From Aminivibrio sp. (GTDB lineage: Bacteria; Synergistota; Synergistia; Synergistales; Aminobacteriaceae): DNA of 64,000 nt. Under the pieces are notes generated by a model, which worked only from the letters and a program-made list of their open reading frames with translations, did no database searches and was not told the origin of the DNA. This document shows positions 6,771 through 15,627 of this stretch, piece after piece. Each line of letters begins with the position of its first letter. Positions within the stretch are counted from its first letter, which is position 1. Location of the stretch: NCBI RefSeq assembly GCF_016756745.1, contig NZ_JAESIH010000047.1, forward strand, positions 1-64,000. The letters are read 5' to 3'. A program made the position numbers and the translations under genes.

Positions 6771-7739
6771 GTGTCCGATGCTCAGCAAATCATACCGTTG
6801 AATATTCTGAAGTGCTTTCTTTCCATCAGGAGATCCAAGACCGAAAAGATCGCGGCTTTCTTTTACGAAATCCTCTCCCCGGCCGGAGTCTGTACCTCGG
6901 GCATAGGGTATGCCGGCAGCGGAGATGATGACGATACGGCAGTTTCCGTGGATTCGGAGATAAGGGACTTCATCGCCCATACGGGAACGCTGTCGGCCCG
7001 CCGGGAGGAAATGAGAAAAAAACTTCCGCCGACCCTTCTTTCGTCTCTCGAGGGAATTCTCGGGGAAGTGCTCGCTCCCGAAGCGGTGAGGGAATGCCTC
7101 GACAAGGGGGAGGGAGGAAACAGGACCCTGGAGGAGCGGACCGGGGAGGAGATAGCAGCCCGTTTGGGCTACAGGGCGAAGGCGTACATCAAGACGGAAA
7201 GAAAAAGCTCCTCCGAACTTGCGGATCTGCTTCCCCCGGACGTTCTCACCGAAGGAGCGCCCGTGATCGAGCAGGGCGAGTCGGGAGAGGGCATCAGCTT
7301 CCCGATTCCCTGCACTCCCGGTATCGATCCCGTGCGGGGAGTGCCGGCGGCAGCACTGAAAAAGGGAGATTATATCGTCGTCACCCTCCCCTCGGAGGAA
7401 TCCCCCCTCAGGGAAAGTCTACGCGCCGTCGACCCCGGCTTCGACGGCGCAGTGAGGGCTGAAGTGCTTTCCGTCCACAGAGATCGCCCGGGAAATTTCA
7501 CCATCCTGACGCGGCTTTCCGACGAGTTCAGCGGAGTGGTGACCCTCGAAGGAAACGCCAGGCTCCGGATGGCCGAGCCGGAAGTTCCCTCCGGGGGCGG
7601 GACGCCGGTTTCACCGGAGCCGAAAGCGGAAAGGGACGAGGAGAACGGACCTCCCCTTACTCTTCCTGTGATTCTTCTGCTTACAGGCAGCGGGGCTGTT
7701 CTGCTGACCCTCCTGCTCACATTCAGGGTTTTCCTCTGA
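6771..7739 (+). CDS. Unknown C-terminally membrane-anchored protein
   Basis: I do not recognise this 322-residue protein. It starts at GTG with GAGGAGA upstream. The N-terminal half is mixed helical and acidic, with a run DDDDT near residue 53. A central part (about 165-265) looks beta-rich. A Pro/Gly/Glu-rich linker (about 270-295) leads to one C-terminal transmembrane helix (LPVILLLTGSGAVLLTLLLT), so the bulk should be cytoplasmic if it is tail-anchored. There is no signal peptide. It follows thiW by 85 bp, has its own -10 and overlaps the convergent thiE by 17 bp. Confidence 0.7.
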   Translation: MSDAQQIIPLNILKCFLSIRRSKTEKIAAFFYEILSPAGVCTSGIGYAGSGDDDDTAVSVDSEIRDFIAHTGTLSARREEMRKKLPPTLLSSLEGILGEVLAPEAVRECLDKGEGGNRTLEERTGEEIAARLGYRAKAYIKTERKSSSELADLLPPDVLTEGAPVIEQGESGEGISFPIPCTPGIDPVRGVPAAALKKGDYIVVTLPSEESPLRESLRAVDPGFDGAVRAEVLSVHRDRPGNFTILTRLSDEFSGVVTLEGNARLRMAEPEVPSGGGTPVSPEPKAERDEENGPPLTLPVILLLTGSGAVLLTLLLTFRVFL

Positions 7740-8358
7740 ACACAATCTCCGCCAGCCGCCGGGCGGCCCCGGCGATATCCTGTCTTCCCACGACGGCCGC
7801 CACTACGGCGATTCCGTCCACCCCGGCGGAGAGGACTTCAGCGGCGTTTTCCTCGTTGATCCCCCCGATGGCCACCGATGGAAGAGAAAGGGCCTCGCGG
7901 ATCGCCCTGACAGCGTCGACGCCGATCACCGAGACGACATTTTTCGTGCCTGTGGGAAAGACGGCGCCGATCCCGACGTAATCCGCTCCCTGTTTCTCCG
8001 CCTCCCGCCCTTCCTCTATGGAGTGGGCGGTCGCCCCTATGAGAAACCCCGTGGGCACGATCTTCCTGACAACCCCTACCGGAAGGTCTTCCTTCCCGAG
8101 GTGGACACCGTGGGCTCCGGCGGCAAGGGCGATGTCGAAGCGGTCGTTCACCACGAAGGCAGCTCCTCTGCGCCTGCAGAGGGAGGAAAGCCTGCAGGCG
8201 GTTTCGTACAGTTCCCGGCCGCTCATCTCCTTGTTCCTGAGCTGGATCATGGTTGCTCCGCCATCGATGGCAAGGACAGCCTGCTCTTCGATGGAACGGG
8301 GAGCCCCGACCCTGCTGTCGGGGATGACATACAGTTTCAAAGCGTCTCTGAGATTCAT
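7723..8358 (-). CDS. thiE: Thiamine-phosphate synthase
   Basis: This 211-residue TIM-barrel enzyme joins HMP-PP and thiazole phosphate to give thiamine phosphate. Diagnostic blocks are LYVIPD at the start, MIQLRNKEMSGRE, FVVNDRFDIA, GVHLGKEDLP, and GIGAVFPTGTK with the phosphate-binding IGGINEENA. The ATG at 8358 is chosen because it overlaps the thiM stop as ATGA and has GGAGG upstream; a longer reading frame exists but is unlikely. It is the last gene of a minus-strand operon. No TPP riboswitch is visible in front of this operon. Confidence 0.93.
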   Translation of the reverse strand: MNLRDALKLYVIPDSRVGAPRSIEEQAVLAIDGGATMIQLRNKEMSGRELYETACRLSSLCRRRGAAFVVNDRFDIALAAGAHGVHLGKEDLPVGVVRKIVPTGFLIGATAHSIEEGREAEKQGADYVGIGAVFPTGTKNVVSVIGVDAVRAIREALSLPSVAIGGINEENAAEVLSAGVDGIAVVAAVVGRQDIAGAARRLAEIVFRGKP

Positions 8359-9221
8359 GCTCCCTTTCCTCCTTCCGGCGGTGCGCACATCCGCCACCCC
8401 TGGGACATCAGATCTTCCGGCGCAAGGGACGCTAGTTCATCCAGCAGGGCCGCCCGGAATGAGCCCGGCCCTGCTGCCCTCTCCTCCGCCCGTTCCGACG
8501 CGAGGCGGAGCATGACGATTGCCGCCGAGGTGCCCGCTGCGGCCCCCCCGGAAATAAGCACCCCCATAAGGGACCCGAGAAGGCAGCCCCCTCCAGAAAT
8601 CTTCGCCATGAGAGGGCTTCCCCCGGAAAAGACGATGGCCGACACTCCGTCGGCAAGGACATCCACAGGACCCGTGGCGCAAATAAGGGCACCGGTTCGC
8701 CCGGCGAGGGCCTGAATGGCCGGGACGAGAGGGGCCGTTTCGCTTCCGGAATCCACGCCCCTTACCTCCCCTGCCTGCCCGGCAAGCAGCCGGATTTCTC
8801 CGTAGTTTCCCTTGATGACGGAGGGGTGACAGGCTGAAAGAAGACTGTTGACGGCGGCTGTCCTGAAGGCGGTCGCTCCGTAGCCCACGGGGTCGAAGAC
8901 GATATTTTTCCCTGCCTTCACGGCCCGGTTCATGGCCAGGAGGGAACTCTCGTCCGGAGTTCCCGTGTTGATCACGATGGAGTCGGCCGAAGACGCCAGC
9001 TCCGCCGCCTCGAGGGGACACCGGGACATCACCGGAGAGCCTCCGGCGGCAAGGGTCCCGTCCGCCTGGAAGGAGGCAGACACGAAGCTGGTGATGGTAT
9101 AGACCAGCGGGCGCAGCCGCCGCGCCCGCTCCAGAGCATCTGCCCAGGACCTGGGGGAAAGATCTGCGAGTCCTATTTTTCCGTCCACGGGGGAGTCACC
9201 GCATGTCCGAGAGATCCCCAC
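8355..9221 (-). CDS. thiM: Hydroxyethylthiazole kinase
   Basis: This roughly 288-residue ribokinase-like enzyme phosphorylates the salvaged thiazole alcohol. Conserved parts are PLVYTITSFVS, FDPVGYGATAFRT, VIKGNYGEI, and the P-loop-like VFSGGSPLMAKISGGGC, where the usual catalytic Cys region is G-C. The start is uncertain: GTG at 9221 overlaps thiD by 49 nt, and a GTG at 9188 is possible; neither has a clear ribosome site. Translation is probably coupled to thiD upstream and to thiE downstream. Confidence 0.9.
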   Translation of the reverse strand: MGISRTCGDSPVDGKIGLADLSPRSWADALERARRLRPLVYTITSFVSASFQADGTLAAGGSPVMSRCPLEAAELASSADSIVINTGTPDESSLLAMNRAVKAGKNIVFDPVGYGATAFRTAAVNSLLSACHPSVIKGNYGEIRLLAGQAGEVRGVDSGSETAPLVPAIQALAGRTGALICATGPVDVLADGVSAIVFSGGSPLMAKISGGGCLLGSLMGVLISGGAAAGTSAAIVMLRLASERAEERAAGPGSFRAALLDELASLAPEDLMSQGWRMCAPPEGGKGA

Positions 9222-9985
9222 CCGGCCCCGGGGCGAAAGCCGGATTTCAGCGCAAGACGGAGATACTGCCGTCCGCGCAGGACCGCTTCTTCAAGGGAGG
9301 AACCCGAAGCCAGCTCCGCCGCTATGGCGGCACTCAGGGTGCATCCCGTTCCGTGGGTGTTCTCCGTATGGATGCGGGGGTCGGTGAACCTCTGAAGGCG
9401 GCCCCTGGAATAGAAGACATCCGTGACGGAGTCGGCCTGCATCCGGTGCCCCCCCTTCACGAGAACCGCTCCGGGGCCTTTTCTCCCGATGGCTTCAGCC
9501 GCTTTTTCCATGTCTTCCACCGACTCTATGGTCATTCCCGAAAGCCGTTCCGCCTCGGGAACATTGGGCGTCACCAGGAGCGCCAGGGGTAGAAGCTCCG
9601 CCCGCAGAACCTCCACAGCCTCATCGGCAATCAGGGACGCCCCGCTCTGGGCGATCATCACCGGGTCCACCACGAGATTGCCTACATTCCACCTCCGTAT
9701 GCCGTCCGCCACTTCCAGGATGGTCTCCGGAAGGCCCAGCATCCCCGTTTTGGCCGCCCCGACGGGGAAGTCTGACCAGAGAGCGTCCATCTGGGCCCGG
9801 ATCATCTCCCGAGGAACATTCCAGACCGCGCTTACCTCTCGGCTGTTCTGGGCCGTCAGAGCCGTAATGACGGTCATGCCGAACACCCGAAGGGCGGCGC
9901 AGGTTTTCAGGTCCGCCTGTATTCCCGCCCCTCCGCCGGAATCGCTCCCGGCGATGGAGACGGTGATCCCCCTGTAGATTCCCAT
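9173..9985 (-). CDS. thiD: Hydroxymethylpyrimidine / phosphomethylpyrimidine kinase
   Basis: This 270-residue bifunctional kinase makes HMP-P and HMP-PP for ThiE. The N-terminal SIAGSDSGGGAGIQADLKT is diagnostic. VDPVMIAQSG and HTENTHGTGCTLSAAIA provide substrate and ATP/anion-hole contacts. GGAGGTG lies 7 nt before the ATG. It overlaps thiM. An 8-bp hairpin (GGAGCCCC / GGGGCTCC, 10010-10035) precedes it; the hairpin lacks a T run, so it is not an obvious terminator. Confidence 0.95.
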   Translation of the reverse strand: MGIYRGITVSIAGSDSGGGAGIQADLKTCAALRVFGMTVITALTAQNSREVSAVWNVPREMIRAQMDALWSDFPVGAAKTGMLGLPETILEVADGIRRWNVGNLVVDPVMIAQSGASLIADEAVEVLRAELLPLALLVTPNVPEAERLSGMTIESVEDMEKAAEAIGRKGPGAVLVKGGHRMQADSVTDVFYSRGRLQRFTDPRIHTENTHGTGCTLSAAIAAELASGSSLEEAVLRGRQYLRLALKSGFRPGAGWGSLGHAVTPPWTEK

Positions 9986-10049
9986 GATTTCACCTCCAAA
10001 TATAAATCCGGAGCCCCTCCAGTCCTCGGGGCTCCAGTCCCTTTCCGAG

Positions 10050-10326
10050 TCCTTTCAGGCTGCCGCAGGCAGGGCACGCTTGATATCATGAACCCCACGA
10101 AGCACAGGAGCACGGCCGCCGCAGGTTGAAGGGGTATCGGAGCGAGAATGAAGGATGCGAGAAGCATTCCCCCCGCTGGGATGGAAAGTCCCTGGAAGGG
10201 TCCTGACATGGGAACCGCGTCGAATCTGGCGAGGCACAGAGCACCCCACAGCAGGTTGCCGCTGGTCATCATGTCCGGTGCGATCTTCCGGGAAAGGAGG
10301 CTTCCCCGGTTTCTACGATTTTTTAC
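10050..10326 (-). pseudogene. pssA: pssA remnant (CDP-diacylglycerol-serine O-phosphatidyltransferase), internal deletion
   Basis: The frame directly after psd reads RKIAPDMMTSGNLLWGA, matching the PssA N-terminus, then jumps at once to LCLARFDAVP and FQGLSIPAGGMLLASF, matching its C-terminal half. The intervening CDP-alcohol phosphotransferase signature (DGxxARx8Gx3Dx3D) is absent, so about 70-90 residues are missing in frame. No good start codon or ribosome site is visible, and the tail runs on in a frame that enters thiD. The position psd-pssA is canonical. I infer a deletion between two short G-A-L segments. A genuine short protein without activity is possible. Confidence 0.65.
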
Positions 10327-10936
10327 CGGGCATTCCTCCAATAACGGTTCTGCCTGCGAAAACCTTCTTTCCCACAGATGTCTTAATCTGTACTCCGGCA
10401 GGGAGGTAAACATCGACTCTCGACCCCATCTTGATCATGCCGAACCGATCGCCCCGGGCGAGCCCGTCGCCCTTCCGGAGCCTGCAGACGATGCGGCGGG
10501 CAAGGAATCCCGCTACCTGGACGAGCATCACCGGCCCGTGACCGGTGGCAAGGCCCACGCACATCCTTTCGTTGAGCTCCGAGGCCTTGGGTTCAAAGGC
10601 CATCCATTTCCTCCCGGGAATGTACTCCATCCATTCCACCGTTCCGTCGCAGGGCACGCGGTTGACGTGAACGCTGAGGGGATTCATAAAAATGCCCACT
10701 TTCACCGCCCTGCCCGTAAAGGGGTGTTCCGTTTCCTCCACTTCCACCACTTTGCCGTCGGCGGGGGAAAGAAATCCCGGCCCGTCGGGAACCCTTTCCG
10801 GATCCCGGAAAAACCAGACCACCAGGCCGAGCAGGGGCGCCAGGAACAGCCCCACCATGGGAGCGAAATACAGGCTCCCGAGCAGCATGAAGGCCACAAA
10901 GGCTATCAGGGGATATCCGTCCCGGGCAATTTTCAC
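10313..10936 (-). CDS. psd: Phosphatidylserine decarboxylase (short, PSD-A type)
   Basis: This 207-residue pyruvoyl enzyme converts phosphatidylserine to phosphatidylethanolamine at the inner membrane. Two N-terminal hydrophobic segments precede [10 protein letters not shown] and [10 protein letters not shown]. The self-cleavage site is the Gly-Ser in [11 protein letters not shown] near residue 180, which would generate the pyruvoyl alpha chain. The GTG at 10936 is preferred: it overlaps the gyrA stop as GTGA and has GGAGGA 9 nt upstream, whereas the ATG at 10957 has none. The gene looks intact although its usual substrate-supplying partner pssA is deleted here. Confidence 0.92.
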   Translation of the reverse strand: MKIARDGYPLIAFVAFMLLGSLYFAPMVGLFLAPLLGLVVWFFRDPERVPDGPGFLSPADGKVVEVEETEHPFTGRAVKVGIFMNPLSVHVNRVPCDGTVEWMEYIPGRKWMAFEPKASELNERMCVGLATGHGPVMLVQVAGFLARRIVCRLRKGDGLARGDRFGMIKMGSRVDVYLPAGVQIKTSVGKKVFAGRTVIGGMPGKKS

Positions 10937-13392
10937 GGCCTGTTTTCCTCCACGCATTCGTCTCCGCAGACCACGCTCACGTCCGCCACGGAATCCCCTT
11001 CGTCGAGCCGAACGGTGATCGTTCCCATGGCAGTTCTGCTCAGCTTCGGGATCTCCGCCACGGCGACCCGGATCATCCGGCCCCTGGAGGTGATGACCAT
11101 GATTTCGTCTTCTTCGGCTACCGCCCAGCTTCCGACGAGCGGGCCGGTTTTTCTGCCCAGGTTCATGGCCTTGACGCCCCGTCCGCCCCTGTGGTGAACA
11201 GTGAATTCCTCAAAACTTGTCCTCTTGGAGACTCCCCGTTCACTGATCACGAGGGCAAGGCGGTCGGATGTGACCACTTCGCAGCTTATGACGGTGTCCC
11301 CTTCGTCCAGCCGGATCGCTTTCACGCCCCGGGCGGTCCGGCCCATGGGGCGGAATTCTTCTTCGGAGACCCGGAGCCCCTGCCCGTTCGCCGTCATGAA
11401 GAGGAGTTCGTCCTTTCCCGAAGTCAGCCGCACCTGGGCGATCTCGTCCCCGTCGTCCAGGGTCAGGACCCTTTTCCCGGCACGGTTGAGCCGTGCGATT
11501 TCGGAAAGGGGAAGCCGTTTGGAAATGCCCTTTTTCGTGGCAAAGAAAATAAAGCTTTTTCCCTCGAGGCTTTTGCCGTACATGGAGACTACAGTCTCTC
11601 CCTCGTCGAGGGGAACGAGCTTGCCGATGAGCTTCCCCTTCCCCGTCCGTGATTCAGGAATCATGTGGCCCCGAATGGCGAGGGCCCTGCCCGAGGAGGT
11701 GAAGAGGTATATATCCTTATGGGTGTTGGTGACCGCCACAAGGGCTATCTCGTCCTCGTCCTGCAGCCCGCTCCCCTTTTTGCCCTTGCCTCCTCTGGCC
11801 TGGGTGGTGTACTCTTCGAGGGCTTTCCGGCGGAGATACCCGTCCTTGGAGAGGATGACCACGATGTCGTTCTCGGGGATAAGATCCTCCATGGAGACTT
11901 CCTCGTAGTTGTCCATGATCTCCGTCCTCCGGGGGCCGCCGAATTTCCGCCTCAGCTCCGAGAGTTCTTCCCTGATGACCCCGTCAAGGGCGGAACGGTT
12001 GCCGAGGATGGTCCGGTACCGCTCGATGTCGGCGAAGAGGGCTGCAAGCTCCGCCTCGAGCTTTTCCCGCTCGAGTCCGGTGAGCCGCTGAAGCCGCATG
12101 TCCAGGATGGCCTGGGCCTGGGTCTCTGTGAAGCCGAGCTGGGAGACGAGGCCGTCCCTTGCCTCCTGTACCGTCTGGGCGCCCCTGATAACGGCGATGA
12201 CCCTGTCGATCATGTCCAGGGCTTTCACGAGCCCTTCCACGATGTGGGCCCGGGCGAGGGCCTTGTCGAGCCTGAACTGGGTTCTCCTCCGGACCACGTC
12301 TCTTCTGTGTTCGAGGAAGTGGGAGAGCATATCCGTAATGGGGAGCTCCACGGGGTGGTTGTTCACAAGGGCGAGGTTGATCACGCCGAAGGTGGTCTGA
12401 AGCTGGGTTCTCCGGTAAAGCTGACGGAGAACGAGTTCCGCGTCGCCGTCCCGCTGGAGATCGAGAACGATCCGAAGCCCGTCACGGTCGGACTCGTCCC
12501 GGATATCCGCCACGCCGTCGATGTGCTTTTCCTGGACGCAGGATGCGATTGTTTCGATGAGGGATGTCTTGTTCACCATGAAGGGGATTTCGGTGATGAC
12601 CACGGAGGTTTTGCCCCGCTTTCCGTCCTCAACGACGGTCTTTCCCCGAAGGATGATCTTTCCCCGTCCCGTCCTGTAGGCGTCGATGATTCCGTCCCTG
12701 CCGAGAATAATGCCCCCCGTCGGGAAGTCCGGTCCGGGAAGCCGGGCGTAGATTTCGCCGAATTCCCAGTTTCCCTCGGAATCGATCATATACTCCAGGG
12801 CATCGATCACTTCCGAAAGATTGTGGGGGGGGATGTTCGTCGCCATTCCCACAGCAATGCCCGAGCTTCCGTTCACGAGCAGATTGGGGACGAGGGAGGG
12901 AAGGTAGAGGGGTTCCTTGAGGGACTCGTCGAAATTGGGGCCCCACTCCACGGTATCCTCGTCGATGTCGGCGAGCATGAGCTCTCCCATTTCGTAGAGC
13001 TTCACCTCGGTATACCTCATGGCCGCCGCTGGGTCCCCGTCGATGGAGCCGAAGTTTCCCTGGCCGTTCACCAGCGGGTATCTCATGCTGAAATCCTGGG
13101 CCATGCGGACCATGGTCTCGTAAATGGCGGAGTCGCCGTGGGGGTGATATTTACCCATGGTTTCGCCCACGACCCTGGCCGATTTCTTGTAGGAGGAGCC
13201 GGACCGGAGGCCCAGTTCCATCATGGCGTACAGAATGCGCCGCTGCACCGGCTTGAGGCCGTCACGGACGTCAGGCAGGGCCCTCCCCACGATGACGCTC
13301 ATGGCGTAATCGAGGTAGCTGTGCTTGATCTCCTCTACAAGGGGAAGAGGGATCACTTTGCCGAAAAGCAGTTCACCTTTTTTTTCTTCCAT
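10933..13392 (-). CDS. gyrA: DNA gyrase subunit A
   Basis: This 819-residue type II topoisomerase subunit cleaves and rejoins DNA. The winged-helix/tower domain opens with [19 protein letters not shown]; the catalytic Tyr is about Tyr127 in [11 protein letters not shown]. The quinolone region reads [10 protein letters not shown], with the normal Ser and an acidic residue. The C-terminal beta-pinwheel carries the GyrA box, visible in [11 protein letters not shown] (about residue 560), which distinguishes gyrase from ParC. GGAGAAG precedes the ATG. It heads an operon with psd and the thiamine salvage genes through overlapping stops and starts. Confidence 0.97.
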   Translation of the reverse strand: MEEKKGELLFGKVIPLPLVEEIKHSYLDYAMSVIVGRALPDVRDGLKPVQRRILYAMMELGLRSGSSYKKSARVVGETMGKYHPHGDSAIYETMVRMAQDFSMRYPLVNGQGNFGSIDGDPAAAMRYTEVKLYEMGELMLADIDEDTVEWGPNFDESLKEPLYLPSLVPNLLVNGSSGIAVGMATNIPPHNLSEVIDALEYMIDSEGNWEFGEIYARLPGPDFPTGGIILGRDGIIDAYRTGRGKIILRGKTVVEDGKRGKTSVVITEIPFMVNKTSLIETIASCVQEKHIDGVADIRDESDRDGLRIVLDLQRDGDAELVLRQLYRRTQLQTTFGVINLALVNNHPVELPITDMLSHFLEHRRDVVRRRTQFRLDKALARAHIVEGLVKALDMIDRVIAVIRGAQTVQEARDGLVSQLGFTETQAQAILDMRLQRLTGLEREKLEAELAALFADIERYRTILGNRSALDGVIREELSELRRKFGGPRRTEIMDNYEEVSMEDLIPENDIVVILSKDGYLRRKALEEYTTQARGGKGKKGSGLQDEDEIALVAVTNTHKDIYLFTSSGRALAIRGHMIPESRTGKGKLIGKLVPLDEGETVVSMYGKSLEGKSFIFFATKKGISKRLPLSEIARLNRAGKRVLTLDDGDEIAQVRLTSGKDELLFMTANGQGLRVSEEEFRPMGRTARGVKAIRLDEGDTVISCEVVTSDRLALVISERGVSKRTSFEEFTVHHRGGRGVKAMNLGRKTGPLVGSWAVAEEDEIMVITSRGRMIRVAVAEIPKLSRTAMGTITVRLDEGDSVADVSVVCGDECVEENRP

Positions 13393-13500
13393 CTGTCTTC
13401 TCCAACCTCCAAAGCCGATCCGCCGTCAGAAAAAGCAGGCTCTCGGCACAACCCTGTCATTTTACCATGTTCACACCGGCAGATCCGGTATTTTCGTCGA

Positions 13501-13765
13501 CCTGAATCCGCGCATTTTTCAGGCAGAGGGAGTGTCGCCGGGCATAAGGATTAGCCTTCCCCGGGGGCGAAGAGATCTCGCTCCGCGCTCTTTGCGGAGA
13601 GATCCCCTGAGGGAGAGAAACAGGCATGAATGTCGGTTTCACAGGCAGGCAACCGGCGAACGCCGGGAACCGCGGGGCGCGCCTGGGCAGTTGTCACGGA
13701 CGACAATCCGCACTTTCCGCCCAAGGGGTCCCCGGCGACGCTCCCCGCCGGGGTGCGGATTCAGG
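13501..13765 (+). mobile_element. Palindromic MITE-like element, copy C (265 bp)
   Basis: The ends read CCTGAATCCGC (13501-13511) and GCGGATTCAGG (13755-13765): both carry the same change relative to the family consensus, so the inverted repeat stays perfect. TCGA occurs on both outer sides (13497-13500 and 13766-13769), an imperfect trace of a 5-bp duplication. Inside are the TTTTTCAGGCAGAGGGA module, a CTCCGC-GCTCTTT-GCGGAG hairpin and a GACAACTGC-related hairpin. It separates gyrA from the nitroreductase gene, and no credible ORF lies in it. Confidence 0.8.
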
Positions 13766-13779
13766 TCGAGGCAGGATCT

Positions 13780-14307
13780 TTACCAGCGGTTGAAGTGGAC
13801 CTTTGCACGGTCAAATCCTTCGTAGGGCGGTTTCTGTTCCGCCCCGAAGCCGATGGCGGCTATGCCGACAATTTCCACAGAGTCGGGCACGGCGAGGATC
13901 GAGCGGATTTTTTCGTTCCTGGGGTGCCTGTCCATGACCTTGAGCCAGACCCCCTCCAGTCCCAGCCCCCTGGCGGCGAGAAGGATGTTCTCCAGTGCGG
14001 CGGCGCAGTCCTCCACCCAGGCGCGGTCTCCCTCGGGATAAAGGGCCGTCTCTGCGCATACGGCTATGGCCAGGGGTGCCTGCCTGAGCATTTTCCCCGT
14101 GTCATGGGCCTCGGCAAGATCGTCCAGGACCTTCTTGTCTTCTATTGCCATGAAGACGCAGGGTCTGCGGTTATGGGCCGACGGAGCGGCAAAGCCGCAT
14201 TCGAGGAGAAGGTCCCTGATCTCCGGTGGAACAGGATCCGCAGTGAATTTTCTGATGCTCCGCCGTCCCAGAATCGTTTTGATAACCTGGTTGTCCCTTA
14301 TTGTCAT
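13780..14307 (-). CDS. Nitroreductase family protein (FMN-dependent oxidoreductase)
   Basis: This 175-residue protein has the nitroreductase fold. LGRRSIRKFTADPVPPE (about 12-28) supplies the N-terminal FMN-phosphate arginines. ECGFAAPSAHNRRP follows, and GLGLEGVWLKVMDR lies in the C-terminal half. The ATG at 14307 has GGAGGGG upstream; a start 12 codons earlier lacks one. Such proteins reduce nitro compounds, quinones or flavins with NAD(P)H. The substrate cannot be read from the sequence. It is divergent from the DJ-1/PfpI gene with 100 bp between starts. Confidence 0.88.
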   Translation of the reverse strand: MTIRDNQVIKTILGRRSIRKFTADPVPPEIRDLLLECGFAAPSAHNRRPCVFMAIEDKKVLDDLAEAHDTGKMLRQAPLAIAVCAETALYPEGDRAWVEDCAAALENILLAARGLGLEGVWLKVMDRHPRNEKIRSILAVPDSVEIVGIAAIGFGAEQKPPYEGFDRAKVHFNRW

Positions 14308-14407
14308 AATATACCCCTCCGGATTTACTTTTTGTGTTTCCATGCTAGACTCTACCGTAGTCCCTTCAGTGAAAGAGGGCTCAAAAACATCGAAAGGAGA
14401 GATTTCA

Positions 14408-14923
14408 GTGTCGAAAAAAGTCGCTGTTCTCGTCGAAGAAAACGTTCATGACCTCGAGTTCTGGTATCCCTTCTACCGCATCGTCGAGGCCGGCTTTGAA
14501 CCGGTCGTCGTGGGACCCGTCGCCGGAAAAGCGTATACCGGCAAACTGGGAACGTCAATCGAGGCGACTGCTTCCCCAGCGGATCTTTCCCCCTCGGACG
14601 TAGCCGGGGTGGTGGTTCCCGGCGGATGGGCTCCGGACCGCCTCCGCACCCATAAGTCCATAGTGGATTTCGTCCGGGAGGTCAGCGCTTCAGGGGGCGT
14701 AGTGGCCGCCATCTGCCACGGCGGGAGCGTCCTCGTCTCGGCGGGCATTCTCAAGGGCATAAAAGCCACCTCCTACAAGAGCATACGGGACGATATGGTC
14801 CTCGCGGGAGCGGAGTGGGTCGACGAACCGGTGGTGGTCTCCGGAAAGCTGGTGACCAGCAGAACTCCTTCGGACCTCCCCGCTTTCGGGAAAGCCCTCG
14901 TGGAGGCCCTGGAATCGAAATAG
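14408..14923 (+). CDS. DJ-1/PfpI family protein
   Basis: This 171-residue class I glutamine-amidotransferase-like protein has the nucleophile elbow AAICHGGSVL (Cys about 100, His next). A conserved Glu lies in VAVLVEENVHDLEFWYP, as in PfpI/YhbO proteins. Members act as deglycases, chaperones or peptidases, and the activity is debated. The start is GTG at 14408 with GGAGAG upstream; longer reading frames run into the divergent gene. A strong terminator follows. Confidence 0.88.
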   Translation: MSKKVAVLVEENVHDLEFWYPFYRIVEAGFEPVVVGPVAGKAYTGKLGTSIEATASPADLSPSDVAGVVVPGGWAPDRLRTHKSIVDFVREVSASGGVVAAICHGGSVLVSAGILKGIKATSYKSIRDDMVLAGAEWVDEPVVVSGKLVTSRTPSDLPAFGKALVEALESK

Positions 14924-14941
14924 CCGGTCCCACCTGTCTTG

Positions 14942-15565
14942 TCAGCCCCGCCCTTCTCCGGGCGGGGTTTCTTTCTTTTCGTAAAACAGTTTCACCAGAA
15001 GGTGGATTGTTTTTTCCAGCCGTTCCCAGGTCTCTTCCTTTGACAGGTCAAGACCGAGGTAGCGCCGGGAAACGTCCCGTCTCAGGAGAAGAAAAGTGAA
15101 TCCGGCGGTGAGAAGGGCGGCCATTTCGGTCACTCCTTCCGCGTCGCCGTTGTGGTCCCGCAGGAGGCCGAGAAGTTCCATCCCCTGGCGGTAGCGGTCG
15201 TCCGCCGTCCAGGCGGAGACGTCCTCCCTGCCTGCGATCTCTCCCCGAAGTATCTGCCGTGCCGCATCAGATTTCTTCAGTTCCCTCAGATAGCCTCTCA
15301 GGATGGCATAGGCCCTTGTCGCGGGATCCGCCCCGCCTTCGCCGCCGCTCTCGAGAATTTCCGACGTGGAAGGCCAGTATTTTCTCCGGGAAAAAAAAGC
15401 CCTCATAAGCTGGGGCATGCCCCCGAAGTAACGGTAGATGAGCACCTTGTCCATTCCGGCCTGTCGGGCGACTTCGTTCACACCAAGATGACCGTATCCT
15501 TTACCGGAAAGAATGGTCCCCACCGCGTCGAGTATCCGGGCCTCCGTTTTCTCCCTTTCTCCCAC
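14942..15565 (-). CDS. TetR/AcrR family transcriptional regulator
   Basis: This 207-residue regulator has an N-terminal helix-turn-helix (about 10-55): ILDAVGTILSGKGYGHLGVNEVARQAGMDKVLIYRYFGG is the typical TetR spacing, with the recognition helix ending in YRYF. The C-terminal ligand-binding part is unassigned. It ends 62 nt upstream of the ilvD end on the same strand. Neither its ligand nor its target is evident; the ilvD-TRAP operon or the convergent PfpI gene are possible targets by position only. Confidence 0.88.
   Translation of the reverse strand: MGEREKTEARILDAVGTILSGKGYGHLGVNEVARQAGMDKVLIYRYFGGMPQLMRAFFSRRKYWPSTSEILESGGEGGADPATRAYAILRGYLRELKKSDAARQILRGEIAGREDVSAWTADDRYRQGMELLGLLRDHNGDAEGVTEMAALLTAGFTFLLLRRDVSRRYLGLDLSKEETWERLEKTIHLLVKLFYEKKETPPGEGRG
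14946..14972 (+). terminator. Intrinsic terminator after the PfpI gene
   Basis: CCCCGCCC (14946-14953), loop TTCTCC and GGGCGGGG (14960-14967) are followed by TTTCTTTCTTTT. It lies inside the 3' end of the convergent tetR gene. Confidence 0.85.
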
Positions 15566-15627
15566 AACATTCCCTCCCAGTGAAAAAAAGGGCCCGGGAT
15601 CAGGCCCCTTCGCGGATGAAAAAACTT

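Noticed and set aside
11665-13554. Long plus-strand open frame opposite gyrA
   Set aside because: gyrA is unmistakable on the minus strand. The antisense frame has low-complexity composition typical of shadow translation.
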